A stretch of 64,000 nucleotides of DNA from Glandiceps talaboti (Eukaryota > Hemichordata > Enteropneusta > Spengelidae). Of the stretch, positions 21,035 through 32,392 are shown piece after piece (position 1 is the first letter of the stretch; every line of letters begins with the position of its first letter). Under the pieces are notes generated by a model. That model was given only the letters and a program-made list of their open reading frames with translations, ran no database searches and had not been told where the DNA came from. Location of the stretch: positions 12,280,001 to 12,344,000 of the forward strand of contig NC_135566.1 of assembly GCF_964340395.1 (NCBI RefSeq). The letters are read 5' to 3'. The translations under genes were made by a program, and so were the position numbers.

Positions 21035-21859
21035 ATGGAAATTGAACAAAGTGAAATGCAGGAAGAGAAACCTACAAACTTCACAGTTGCATTGATGGCT
21101 GGAGGTGTTGCTGGTACTGCTGTTGATATTGCACTATTTCCAATTGATACTGTGAAAACTCGACTTCAAAGTGAAGCAGGATTTTGGAAATCTGGTGGAC
21201 TACGTGGTATTTATTCTGGTCTGGCATCAGTTGCAGTAGGCTCTGCCCCCAATGCCGCCATCTTCTTCTGTACCTATGAATGCTTCAAACAAAATCTTGG
21301 CAGTCATGTTCCAAGCAGGTACCACCCAGTTGTCCATATGATAGCTGCATCTGTAGGTGAAGTATCAGCATGTTTGGTACGTGTACCAGTAGAAGTAGTC
21401 AAGCAGAGGGCACAGGCAAATAGAGAGTTGTCCAGTTTGTATATCTTCAGAAGAACTATACGACAAGAGGGATTTTTTGGTCTGTATCGAGGATATTGCA
21501 GTACAGTTTTAAGAGAGATACCTTTCTCATTCATACAAATGCCTTTGTGGGAACTAGCCAAAAATATATGGTCCAGGAAACAAGGTAGACTCGTGGATCC
21601 ATGGCAATCTGCAATATGTGGTGCTGTAGCGGGTGGAATATCTGCAGCACTGACCACACCTCTTGATGTGGCTAAAACAAGGATTATGCTTGCTGAAGCT
21701 GGCACTGAAACAGCATTACTGACAGTCGTTCAGAAAGTGTGGATGAAGGAAGGGTTGCGAGGGTTGTTTGCTGGTGTTGTACCAAGGACTCTTTTAATCA
21801 GTATCGGTGGTTGTATTTTCTTTGGTGCATATGAAAAATCCAAGACACTCTTATCATAG
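21035..21859 (+). CDS. SLC25A26: Mitochondrial S-adenosylmethionine carrier SLC25A26, 274 aa, intronless
   Basis: SLC25A26 exchanges cytosolic SAM for matrix S-adenosylhomocysteine across the inner mitochondrial membrane. The product has the three-fold carrier repeat with signatures [10 protein letters not shown] (about residues 36-45), [10 protein letters not shown] and [27 protein letters not shown] and [20 protein letters not shown] match the SAM carrier rather than other SLC25 members. The length of 274 residues equals what I recall for the human protein. The ATG at 21035 was chosen; an upstream in-frame TTG at 21026 is not a plausible start. The whole gene is one open frame, unlike its intron-rich neighbours, which suggests intron loss or a retrocopy. 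No 3' poly-A remnant is seen. It shares a promoter region with MRM3. Confidence 0.94.
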   Translation: MEIEQSEMQEEKPTNFTVALMAGGVAGTAVDIALFPIDTVKTRLQSEAGFWKSGGLRGIYSGLASVAVGSAPNAAIFFCTYECFKQNLGSHVPSRYHPVVHMIAASVGEVSACLVRVPVEVVKQRAQANRELSSLYIFRRTIRQEGFFGLYRGYCSTVLREIPFSFIQMPLWELAKNIWSRKQGRLVDPWQSAICGAVAGGISAALTTPLDVAKTRIMLAEAGTETALLTVVQKVWMKEGLRGLFAGVVPRTLLISIGGCIFFGAYEKSKTLLS

Positions 21860-22097
21860 AGGGACTGTGTGAAATGTCTGAATACTTTCCAACTTTACAA
21901 CAACTTGTATCTATCAGAACATGTATAGTTGGCAAGCTAGGCTAGACAAATACTGGAAGGCTGCACCATTTCTAGACAACCACTCTTCTCATCTTTCCTA
22001 TCAAATCCATCAAACTTGCAAGTTTATACATGCACTGGACTAGACTTTAGAAAATCCTTTGAACCTTAACGACCTTTGACCCTATCAACAGTGAGAA

Positions 22098-22275
22098 ATG
22101 ATGATGATGATGATGATGATGATTATGGTGGTGGTGGTGGTGGTGGTGATGACGATGATGATGGTGGTGGTGGTGGTGGTGGTGGTACTGCTGCTGCTGA
22201 TGGTGATGATGATAATGATGCATGGTGATGGTGGTGGTGGTGGTGGTACTGCTGCTGCTGATGATGATGATGATG
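22098..22275. repeat. Trinucleotide repeat (TGA/TGG/TGC)n
   Basis: Mixed ATG, GTG and CTG triplets, with an internal duplication of the GTGGTGGTACTGCTGCTGCT block at about 22165-22200 and 22225-22262. The poly-His and poly-Met frames here are repeat artefacts. Confidence 0.9.
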
Positions 22276-22604
22276 GATACTAATACTTCATATTTACTAA
22301 TGAATTTCTGTTTCATTGGTAAACATCTGCTCGTGTTGGATTTTCACACTTGTCAATGATTTACATACTGATATATGTGATTCATTAGATATTTGATTTA
22401 TTGGATAATTTATTTACATACATATATTTATGATGGTAAAAAAGAGATCTCATGTTTTTATACAGTTTCAAATATCAAGTTACGAGCAATAACACAGTTG
22501 AAAGTATTTTGTAATATTTTACATTTGCAATATGATTTACTGGCAAGCATATGTTGTAAACACATGCTTACAAAAACCACTCACACAATACTGATGCATG
22601 TCTG

Positions 22605-22618
22605 CATACATACATACA

Positions 22619-22649
<31 letters not shown>

Positions 22650-22760
22650 GTATGTATGTACGTACGTATGTACGTACGTACGTACGTACATACGTACATA
22701 CGTACATACGTACGTACGTATATACACATGCACACACACACATGAACGCATACATGAATG
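22605..22760. repeat. Self-complementary ACAT/ATGT/ACGT tetranucleotide array
   Basis: (ACAT)n runs into (ATGT)n and then (ACGT)n with ACAT interspersions, followed by CA-rich sequence. Since ACGT is a palindrome and ACAT is the inverse of ATGT, the tract can fold into hairpins. It is open in several frames on both strands only because of the repeat. Confidence 0.9.
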
Positions 22761-23084
22761 CATACACACACACTCAAATACATAGAGAGCTATTATAAAA
22801 CTTAGATTGTTTAAATCTAGCTAGACTGAGGTAGATTATTGATATTGGTCATTAAACTCAGTGTCAAACATGAAGCAGATATTACCTCATAAATATTACC
22901 TCACAGTCATAGAATCTTAGAATCAACAAGCGTTCCCTACCTTAGGGATATGCCATGCAAATTTAACATTTTGTATGTATTTTAGAAAACTTTTGAAAAA
23001 ATTTCAGTTCTTGTAGCTCATATCAAAATACCACAAATGTATGTCTCTGTATGGCATATATTTTAATAAACATTTATATTAATA

Positions 23085-23408
23085 ATGTTAATTATGTTGG
23101 GTTCTTATATAGCACTTTCCCACGCCGTGTTCAAAGCACTTTACAATTATTACCCATGGCTCAGATCAGAATGGCACAACAGCCCTTTAGTCTTCCTCAG
23201 CTTCCCAGGGAGCATGCAATCCATTGCAGCCATTTCAGCGCATATGATTAAAGCCTTCACATTGCAACCTACATCCTACCAGGTCCCCAGTTATACAGCT
23301 GGGTTGACTGAGGCACAGTCGTAACCATTCAGAAACAAACAGCAGGCAGTGACAGGGCTCGAACCTGCAACCTGTAGATTCCAAGCCAGTCACGCTAACC
23401 ATTCATCC
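23085..23408 (-). mobile_element. tRNA-derived SINE
   Basis: On the minus strand the right end reads ATGGTTAGCGTGACTGG (A-box-like) and, about 35 bp later, GGTTCGAGCCC (B-box). This is the internal polymerase III promoter of a tRNA-related SINE. The body carries CACTTTCCCACGC and GTTCAAAGCACTTTACAAT. A fragment resembling the latter (GTTCAAAGCATTGTACAATT) occurs at 18229-18250 in MRM3 intron 3. It is not an intact tRNA gene, as no acceptor stem closes. Confidence 0.7.
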
Positions 23409-24442
23409 ATCATGACTCCACACATACTAACAACCTATCATGATTAATGTTTCAATTAGATGGGTAAAATGTAAAGCCTTTTGTAATGTTCAATCTGATT
23501 GGTTAGAAAATAATGGGCAAAACTACATTAGTTGCCTGTTAATAAGAAAGTTTATGCTTTCCAATTGAACCCTTCCAAGGGTTTCACTATGATCAATCCA
23601 TTACATAAAATTTATACATACAACAACAGTAATCAATTTGACCATACTAAGATACAAACAAACTAAAATGAAAATGTTGATAGAAGCTTTGAATGGATAT
23701 CTGTTTATTATACTCTTGGTATGGTAGTTTTATTTAGTAGTTGCCACACACTATCTTGATTACAGGGTGATTATATATGCACAGTAGAGATACTACTGTC
23801 ACCCATGCCAAACAACAATAGTTTTAGTTTGTATTTATCTTAGCCGTTAATTTGGTTTACACTGTTGTGACAATAGTTATAGTTTGTGTCTATCTTAGTA
23901 AGCAGAAACCTTGATTGCTGCTGTGGTAACACAAATTGAATAAAGTTCTGGCGTAAAAGTATATCCACTACTGAATAGCACTCCAAAACTTCACTTTTAA
24001 TTACCAGGTACCTCTTTGAAGTTGAGGATACCATTTTGACTCTTGCACTGATAGTATTTTCAAATACCATGAATATAAAGTGGATACAGATGGCAATGTG
24101 AACATCCACTATGATAGTTCCATTCTAGCAGTAACAAACACTAAGTTGATGATATGTTAGTTTTCCCTTGAAGGCATTTAAAGTTGTTCACAGTGCCAAT
24201 CTGCAATCTATCTGGTCGAATTTCCATGAAAATTGAAAGCACACCCACTCGCCCTCCTATGATCTAGGACATGTCGTGGTGAAAAGCGCCCTCTGCCGCG
24301 AAAAATTGTAAATTGCGAATGACGTCAGACGTAAGTGACCTACTTAGAGTCTGTCTTGTGTGAACTGCTACACCGTCGACGTCTACAAACTTTACGAACA
24401 CTTGAATGTTTACATTGCAATTTAGTTCATTCGCAACAAACC

Positions 24443-27400
24443 ATGTATCGTCTGAAGCCATTGCAGCTCCGGTGTCTGAGTCAAATCAGACACAAGAGCT
24501 CGGCAACTGCGACGGCAAACATTGCTCGTGAAAACAAATCTGTACCAGCTGACACAGATAATAAATGGCCATTTGCTAGTGCCAGACGAGGTGACTTCTT
24601 TCAGCCACAGGCTCAATTGGAAAATCAGTATTTGGGAGATGCAACACTCAGGGGATACCTGAAGAGAGTTGTGCCGAAAGAGGTAATATAACAGGAGAAA
24701 GGTTTTGTAACAGTACACTGTGTTTTGACTCGAGTAAGATAGCTTTAGAGTCTGACACACTCCTACCAAATAGTGCCCTTAGGCCTTACGGTCTTAGGCT
24801 ATACATGTACTTACAATCGTGTACAATGCATTGTCTTTAGACCAATCACTTATGTAAATTATAATAGATGGATTTCAACTCTGTACGAGTGATATGGAAT
24901 TCCATGCTGATGGTCAATGAGTCAAACTGGTCATGTAATCACCCCATCTCGGTGCAAGCATGATCACTTCTTTCAAACTCAAGCATCAATAAATAAGCTA
25001 AGACAAGATCTGTAACCTAAAGTAAAGGCTATCACAAACTATAAAACAGAACCTTGCATATTTCATATGTACAGTATCAAGTAGCTGAGAATCTGGGGAT
25101 TCTTGTTCTCACCATTCCCCTAACCACACCTGGCACCTGGAAGCTTCGGCCAGGAATCGGGCACAAATTTTTATTGGGTTATACTATATGCCTGCTGTGA
25201 GATGACATATATCAGTAGTCATTCGTCACAATTAGAACAAACTTTGAGGGTTGAGCTATGCGATGTAAACATAATTCAATTGTTGCTGCATGCTGCAGGA
25301 AATCGTGATCTAATTTTAGGTTTGACTAATCAGCCACCAGCAAAATACCAGGTGTGGTAGGGGAGTGGTGAGAACAAATATCCCCCACATGACTGGTTTC
25401 TAGGCTATGTATCAAGTAGATGTAGAAGTGAATGTTTTACTTTGTCTTGTTTATTAAAGAAATTTATATAAAAATTAATGTGTTGAAATTGAGCTTTAAG
25501 GCGAGGGGGTTTGATGTCATGGTAATGGTGTGATGGCAGATGGTTATATTGCGCTTGTAGATCTAGGTTCTTTCATTCCCATTCCTCATTTCCATGGTTG
25601 CTATCCAGTATCTCATAATTTGGTTTGTTTTATAAATCCATCATTGTAAATTGTCTGAATCTAAATTATTCAAAACATATGGTATTAGCTCTAAATACAA
25701 AGTCCAAGGTGATGACATGACAATTGTATGACATAACACTGTGTCATATATACTACACTGACCCTTTTCACATTTTTAGCACAACTGATATGTCATGTAG
25801 TTCAGGTAGTGTTATAGTCGTGGTAGAGTGTCTGTCTGTGTGTATGTATGTAAACAACTTACACACCCATAGCAACAGCCAAATGATAGATATTCTAAAG
25901 TTCACAACAGGGATGGATTGGCAAGTGGTTAATCATTCAAAAATTTAACACGTGCCAAGCAACAAGACTGTCCATAGCAACAGTGTAATAATGATGGTGT
26001 ATATTTCAAATACGAATATGGATGGATAATTAGGCATGTGAATAAACATTCAAAAATGGACACATATGCCTAGCAACAGGACCATGCCCATAGCAACAGC
26101 CAACTGATGATATACTCATATATATTGCAAAGATAACAATAAAAATGAGTGGGCAAGTGGATGAACATTTTTAATTCACCTAGCAACAACATCGCAACTA
26201 AATGCCAGTGCCCTTTGCTGAGATAGTAATGTGTCAATCATATAAATGTAAATAAGCATAGCAACAATGGCCATACACATAATATAAACCAATAATAGTA
26301 CCTGTAACCTTGTGCAAAGACAGCAACAAGGATTGGTATGAATTAACTTGAGAAGACAGAATGATGTCCTACCAATCAAACCCTCTGGAAGTCACGTCAT
26401 CAATCATTGCTAAAGCTCTGCAGTACTTGCCATTGGTGCTATTTTTTGTAGAGTTTTGTAATTTTCTGTGACATATTTTATTAATGGCATTGTACATTTT
26501 GAGATCATAGAGAGAATGAAATGTGTACATAGTCCTTATTTTGTTCAGAACCAAAAGTTTCAATAGCTTGACCAGAAAATTGTTATCCTATTCCCAATCC
26601 AACATGGGCCTCTAGGTTGGTGTTAGATTTTCGAATTAGGATCTCAACAAACTGTTAGTGTTTCCTCTTCTATTTCTTTCATTCTGTCTTGTCTATCTAC
26701 CCTGGTAATAGATTCTTGGACAGTTTTCACCAGACCTAGAACAGTTTGGACATCGTGTTGCAACAGACATCTATAAACTTGGCAGAGAGTGTGAAGTGAA
26801 CCCCCCAAGTCACCAAAAATATGATGCTTGGGGCAACAAAGTGGATGAACTGATTATAAGCCCAGCATGGAAAACATTGCACAGAATATCAGCGGAAGAA
26901 GGATTGGTGGCTATACCATATGAAAGAAAATTTGGACCATGGAGGTAAAAGTAGCTCACTTATATTTTTGAACAAACATAGTGGCAATGCCTGAGGATGG
27001 TAACAGAAGGGTTTAATGTACAATACAGTCCTAAGAATCTTGACAGTATAAAACAGCATTTCAAAAAAATAAGTAGGTTGGTGCTTTCTATGTTATCTTA
27101 GAAAACCATACTGCTACTCTGTAACTTGTACCCTTCCCCTTTTATATATGCTATGATAATAATGACAAAAATATCATGTAATACTTTATTAATTTAAATC
27201 AAAGTTGAAACTGAAAAACTGAAAACCCTAGCTGATATTTTCACCAGTAGTCCTTTTCACCCATTGAGGCCAGGTAATCCTCAATCAGTAAACATAGACT
27301 TATGAGAAATTATAATTCATGCAAGTGTCTCAGCCTTGTAATATATATTTATATACAAAATGTATATTTACTGTGTTGTTTTAGCCGTGTTTACCAAGTT

Positions 27401-30400
27401 GCCAAGCTCTATTTATTTGATGCCTCATCTGGTATGTATTCCTGTCCACTAGGTATGACAGATGGAGCTCTTCAGACCATAGATAGAATCCATGAGGTGG
27501 GTTGTTCGAGTCTTAATTATGAATCATTAAATGTGATTTACTGTGTTCTTTTTAGCCGTGTTTACCAAGTTGCCAAGGTCTACTTATTTGATGCCTCATC
27601 TGGTATGTATTCCTGTCCGCTAGCTATGACCGATGGAGCCCTTCAGACCATTGATAGAATCCATGAGGTGGGTTGTTTGAGTCATGCAAATTATTTTACT
27701 TGTTATAGTTCATTCCTCTCATTTTACTATTTATCTTCATTCTAAATGGATGATGGAGAATAATACAAAATGTATTGTTCGATAGGACAGTAAAACATAT
27801 ATAGTTACTTTGGAATGGTCACATAGAAATGAATGTGACATTTCAATCCATCTAGTGCAGACCTTGATCACACAAAGTGATTCAATTTTTCAGCATAAAT
27901 TTACATGAATCATTACTGGGACAAGCCATTAAAGAAGCAAGTCCACTTGTTATCAAAGAGTACCAATATTTACACATGTGATGATGGGCTCTTACATAAC
28001 ACAAGTAAACAGTGTAGTTCACAGCGTAAGATCATTTCTAAGGAGTGGGTCAATTGAGGCAAACCTTATCTCCGTCTTATATCAGTTGTTATCAATTTAT
28101 TAGGCTATTATAAGTAACACTACAAACAGCTTTAGAGATGCAAACAACTTTTATGACACCCGTTTTCGTCAGGCAAGCCCGCAGGTTTGTTGCTCTTGGA
28201 CCGTTAATGGCTTGTGAATGTCATGGAAATTGATTGACAATCCCTCACAGAGTAAAGTACCCCAGAATTCATCAGTAATTGTATTATCAAGCCTTCAGGT
28301 AACATTACCAATATGATAAAACAAACAAGTAATTGACATTTTCACTGTTTCAAGTAAAAAAAAAGGAAAATTGTGCTTTTGATATTTAGTGTTGAGATTT
28401 ACTTACAATTGTCATCCAGTTCTATATGAGCATGTTTGGCCAGAGTTGATTTCTTTCACATCTATAATACATTTATTCACAGAATGACCGTAATCCAGTT
28501 CTAAGTGAGCGTGCTTGGCCAAGGTTGATTTCCAGAGATCCTGACCAGTTCTGGACTTCAGGACAGTGGATGACAGAGAGGAAAGGGGGATCAGATGTTG
28601 GTAAATAACAATTCTCAATTTTCCTACTTTTCAGTCATTGTATTTGCATAAATTCAGACAATTTTCCCTATTCCACTGACTTGCTATATCACACCAATTT
28701 GTAAGTTTCTTTTGTTTCCAGCTGCAGGCACACAAACTCTAGCTGTTCCTCAGAATGATGGCACATATAAGCTGTATGGATATAAATGGTTTTCATCTGC
28801 CACTGATGCCAATATGAGCATAACTTTGGGAAGAATAGTTGACAACAATGAACAGACAACAGAGGCAAGTCTAACTCTTAGAAGTATTTATTTGAGGAAG
28901 TAGATTTTACATAGAATACTTAAGGCCAGTAATTCTAGTTAGTTGCAAATATTCCTTTGATTCAAATGTCAATAACAATATTAATATGAAAATGTTATTG
29001 TCCATTTAATGACAAACATACATGTATGATAAAGTTAAAATTGCTATCATAGAATTCAAAATTCATGTGATTCATATTCAATTAATAAAATGATAACATC
29101 AGATGGAATTAATGACTTCCTATAACCACTTGTGTTTGCAAAGGGCACTTTGACGGCATGTTGACCCGATTGACAAAATTGGAACTTATGATGAAGTAGA
29201 TGTGTTTGGATATTTGAAGAATTTGATTAGCTTGGAGTCAACGATCTTTCCTGCCATGTTAACTATTCTCACAAGCCTAGTTTTGTCTATCACTGAAAGA
29301 TTCCTAATGAGATGGTACATCAGATTTACTTTTATTGTAACTTGGCAAGTTTCAAATCAAAATATTGCTGAATCATTGGGTACTTGAAAACAAAAATCCA
29401 GTGCTCAGTTGATGCATGACTACTGCTGATTTAAATACTGGATAGTACTATAGAGAAAATTTCAACTTAAAATCACCCTTTTGAAAAAAATACCATCTTT
29501 GTTTAATAATAGTTTTTTATCATTGGCAGGAAGAAAAATGATTTGCTTTTGATTTGAATCTTGACATTTCAGGGCACCAAAGGAGTGTCAATGTTCTACT
29601 TGGAAACCAGAAATCCTGATGGCACACTGAATGGTATAGATATACAGAAACTGAAGAATAAACTTGGAACACGACAATTACCCACAGCAGAGTTGTTGCT
29701 GGATGGAACAACAGCACATTTGGTAAGTACAAGATATACGGAAAATGGTGTTGGCACTCACATTAGTAACTTTAGGTGAGATATTCAACAGAAAACATTA
29801 ACATATTTCAGCAAAATCATAGCAACACTGTCACTGAACCGGGATGAGGGGATGGGGAAATACTGTTAGTATACTCCTCCTAGGCTCATATGACAAGTCT
29901 ACATTCATTGAGGATTGAATCATATACAATAACAGCTGGCAGAGTGATTTAGCAGAAATATACATAACTAATACAAAGTTCAGAACTAATACAAAACATA
30001 TATTCAATGAGCTGTGTGCAACTACTCACTATGCCAATGACATGTTATATGGATTGCCAAATACCAACATCAGTCTAAGAGCATAGAACTCCACAACTTG
30101 ACTTATTCTGAAAATAAGGAAACAAGACCACTTTCGACCAATCCATGCAACTTCACAGACATCAAGTAACCAACAGAATTATATTCAAAATCCTGCTTCT
30201 TACGTACAAATCAACACATGTACTCTTGCCAAATTAGATGCAATTTGCTGAATCCATTCTGTAGAATGAATGACAATACATGAACTCTTCGTTCCAGTTA
30301 TGAACTTATAATAAAAAACCTACAGCTATCTATCATTCACATAATATGCCCTGCAACTTTATGGAATCAGTGACTCCTTGCTCTCCATACAGTATCAAAT

Positions 30401-32333
30401 AGTGTAAACTTTAAAACAATTAAAACCCACCTTTTACAGAGAGTGTATATATGACTATTATTTGTAGATTGCACAAGAGCATTACTGATGGAAACTACTG
30501 TATGTGCACTATCTATGAACATTTTGTATCATATCGGTATATCATTTCCAAACATCAATGTAATTCTTTTAGATATCGGAACCAGGCAGAGGTATAGCAG
30601 GAATAACTGATATGTTGACTGTGTCTAGAATTCACAATGCAATTATGGCTTTGTCAGGAATGCGAAGGTAGGCACACACCCAAACAGCAAACTTTTTTTC
30701 CCCTCAGTTGTTAAAATAAGCAGCACCTTACTTCAATTTACAGGGTAATATTATTCCCTGGGCCCATTAGTCTTGATTTATTGTTATGAGAAAAACTGTA
30801 ATAAAAACAAAAACAAAAGTACTGTGTCCTTGCTTGAGTGAGGGCGCTAAGGCAGTGCATTTTAGTATATCATTTATAATAAATATAAAATGTATAAATC
30901 AAATTGTTTTCAGAATGATGAACTTGGCAAGAGATTACAGCACAAGAAGAATTGCATTTGGCAAGCCAATTGGTGACCATGTTGTACATATGCAGACCAT
31001 GGCAAGGATGGAGGTAGTATAAATTGCATTGTGCGCGTCTTTTTTCTTCTTCTCATCAAATTCTTATCTCTTGACAAAAGCCAGAGAATTGGCTCCATAA
31101 AGTAAATGCAGTAGCTCTACCAGTCATCAACATTTACTTGGTAATAATGATAAATAGGAGAATGGTGTAACAAGTAAAACAAATAGAAAGTATTAAAGGC
31201 AAACTGTTTTAGTGCACCTCATGTCGAAGAGAATTAACTTCTTTTCGTGCAAGATAACATTTAGGATACTAAAACTCTCATCTCATAATCATGTTTCCTG
31301 AAAACATACTATATATTCATGTTGGGGAAACATTCATAATCTACCTACCATAACTTAACTAAATAATAGTACTTCATTCCTGAAGATGTATTCCAATTAC
31401 CCATTAATACTGAATAGTATTTTCTACCATAAGATCTGTTATAAGTTTGCCTCATTTCTCTGTGTTATAGGTTGAAGCCAGAGGAGCATTTCTGATGTTG
31501 ATGGAAGCAAGTCGATTACTTGGTTTAGATGAATGTAAAATGGCTTCAGAAGATGAGATCCTGGTTCTCAGAATCTTGACACCATTAATGAAACTATACA
31601 CAGCTAAACAGGTAACTTTTGTAAGAGTTGTTTTATGGTGTTTGTCTTTGCAGATATAATGTGCTGTTGTGATTAAAATACTGTCCTGGTTACATACTAT
31701 TGTAATTGTAATGTCTACAGAGAATATTCTGGCATGAAGTAACTGCCTAGTATCCTTACCGGTAACATGTTGCTGTGGTGAGATCATGATTTTATCTGTC
31801 AAAACATTTTTCGTCATGATCGTATACATATAAATGCTGCAACAATTTACTTTTAATACTGTCATGTGATTGCACATCATTATGGTCTGAGCTTGTCATT
31901 CCTTTATGAACGTCTAACCAGTCATCTATTAGCAACATCAATAAATTTGAAATGGATTATAATATATTTTTATATGAACTGGAGTAGTATTTCCATTGAA
32001 GAAGGGTCAGTTAGAGGTCCAAGCCAATGCTGATAATGTCTGTGGATATGGAATGAATACATAAAATTACTCTTAGTGCCACATAATCTCATTCTTAGAG
32101 AGTATTGTATGATAACTTTGTCAATCTGCATGATTTTGTCAATCTGTCAATCTTTCAGGCCATGGCACTTACATCAGAAGGCTTAGAGTGTTTTGGTGGT
32201 CAGGGTTACATTGAAGATACTGGTCTACCTAGCATATTCAGAGATGCACAGGTAAATACTTGTTAACATTTTTATTGCCCGTAAGGGGAGATGTGGTGAT
32301 ACATGTAGTTATGTGTGTGTGTGTGTGTGTGTG

Positions 32334-32392
<59 letters not shown>

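Larger units (their letters stand above)
21860..24442. other. Intergenic region with simple repeats, a SINE and inverted-repeat remnants
   Basis: Between SLC25A26 and dehydrogenase A lie a (TGA/TGG/TGC)n tract (22098-22275), an ACAT/ACGT array (22605-22760), a tRNA-derived SINE (23085-23408) and family B end fragments (23806-23905, with TTTAGTTTGTATTTATCTTAG and TATAGTTTGTGTCTATCTTAG). 24200-24442 is presumably the dehydrogenase A promoter and 5' UTR. The open frame from 24335 continues into the gene but its first ATG is not favoured. No further gene is seen. Confidence 0.6.

Noticed and set aside
21304-21705. Minus-strand frame of 133 codons
   Set aside because: Complete shadow of the SLC25A26 coding region.
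22047-22316. Poly-histidine protein frame
   Set aside because: Produced entirely by a TGA/TGG/TGC trinucleotide repeat.
23340-23408. Possible tRNA gene on the minus strand
   Set aside because: A- and B-box shapes are present, but the acceptor and anticodon stems do not close; it is better explained as a SINE head.
31452-31880. Minus-strand frame of 142 codons
   Set aside because: Antisense to dehydrogenase A exon 9 plus intron; a similar antisense frame occurs over copy B exon 9 (53667-53942) only because the sense exon is conserved.
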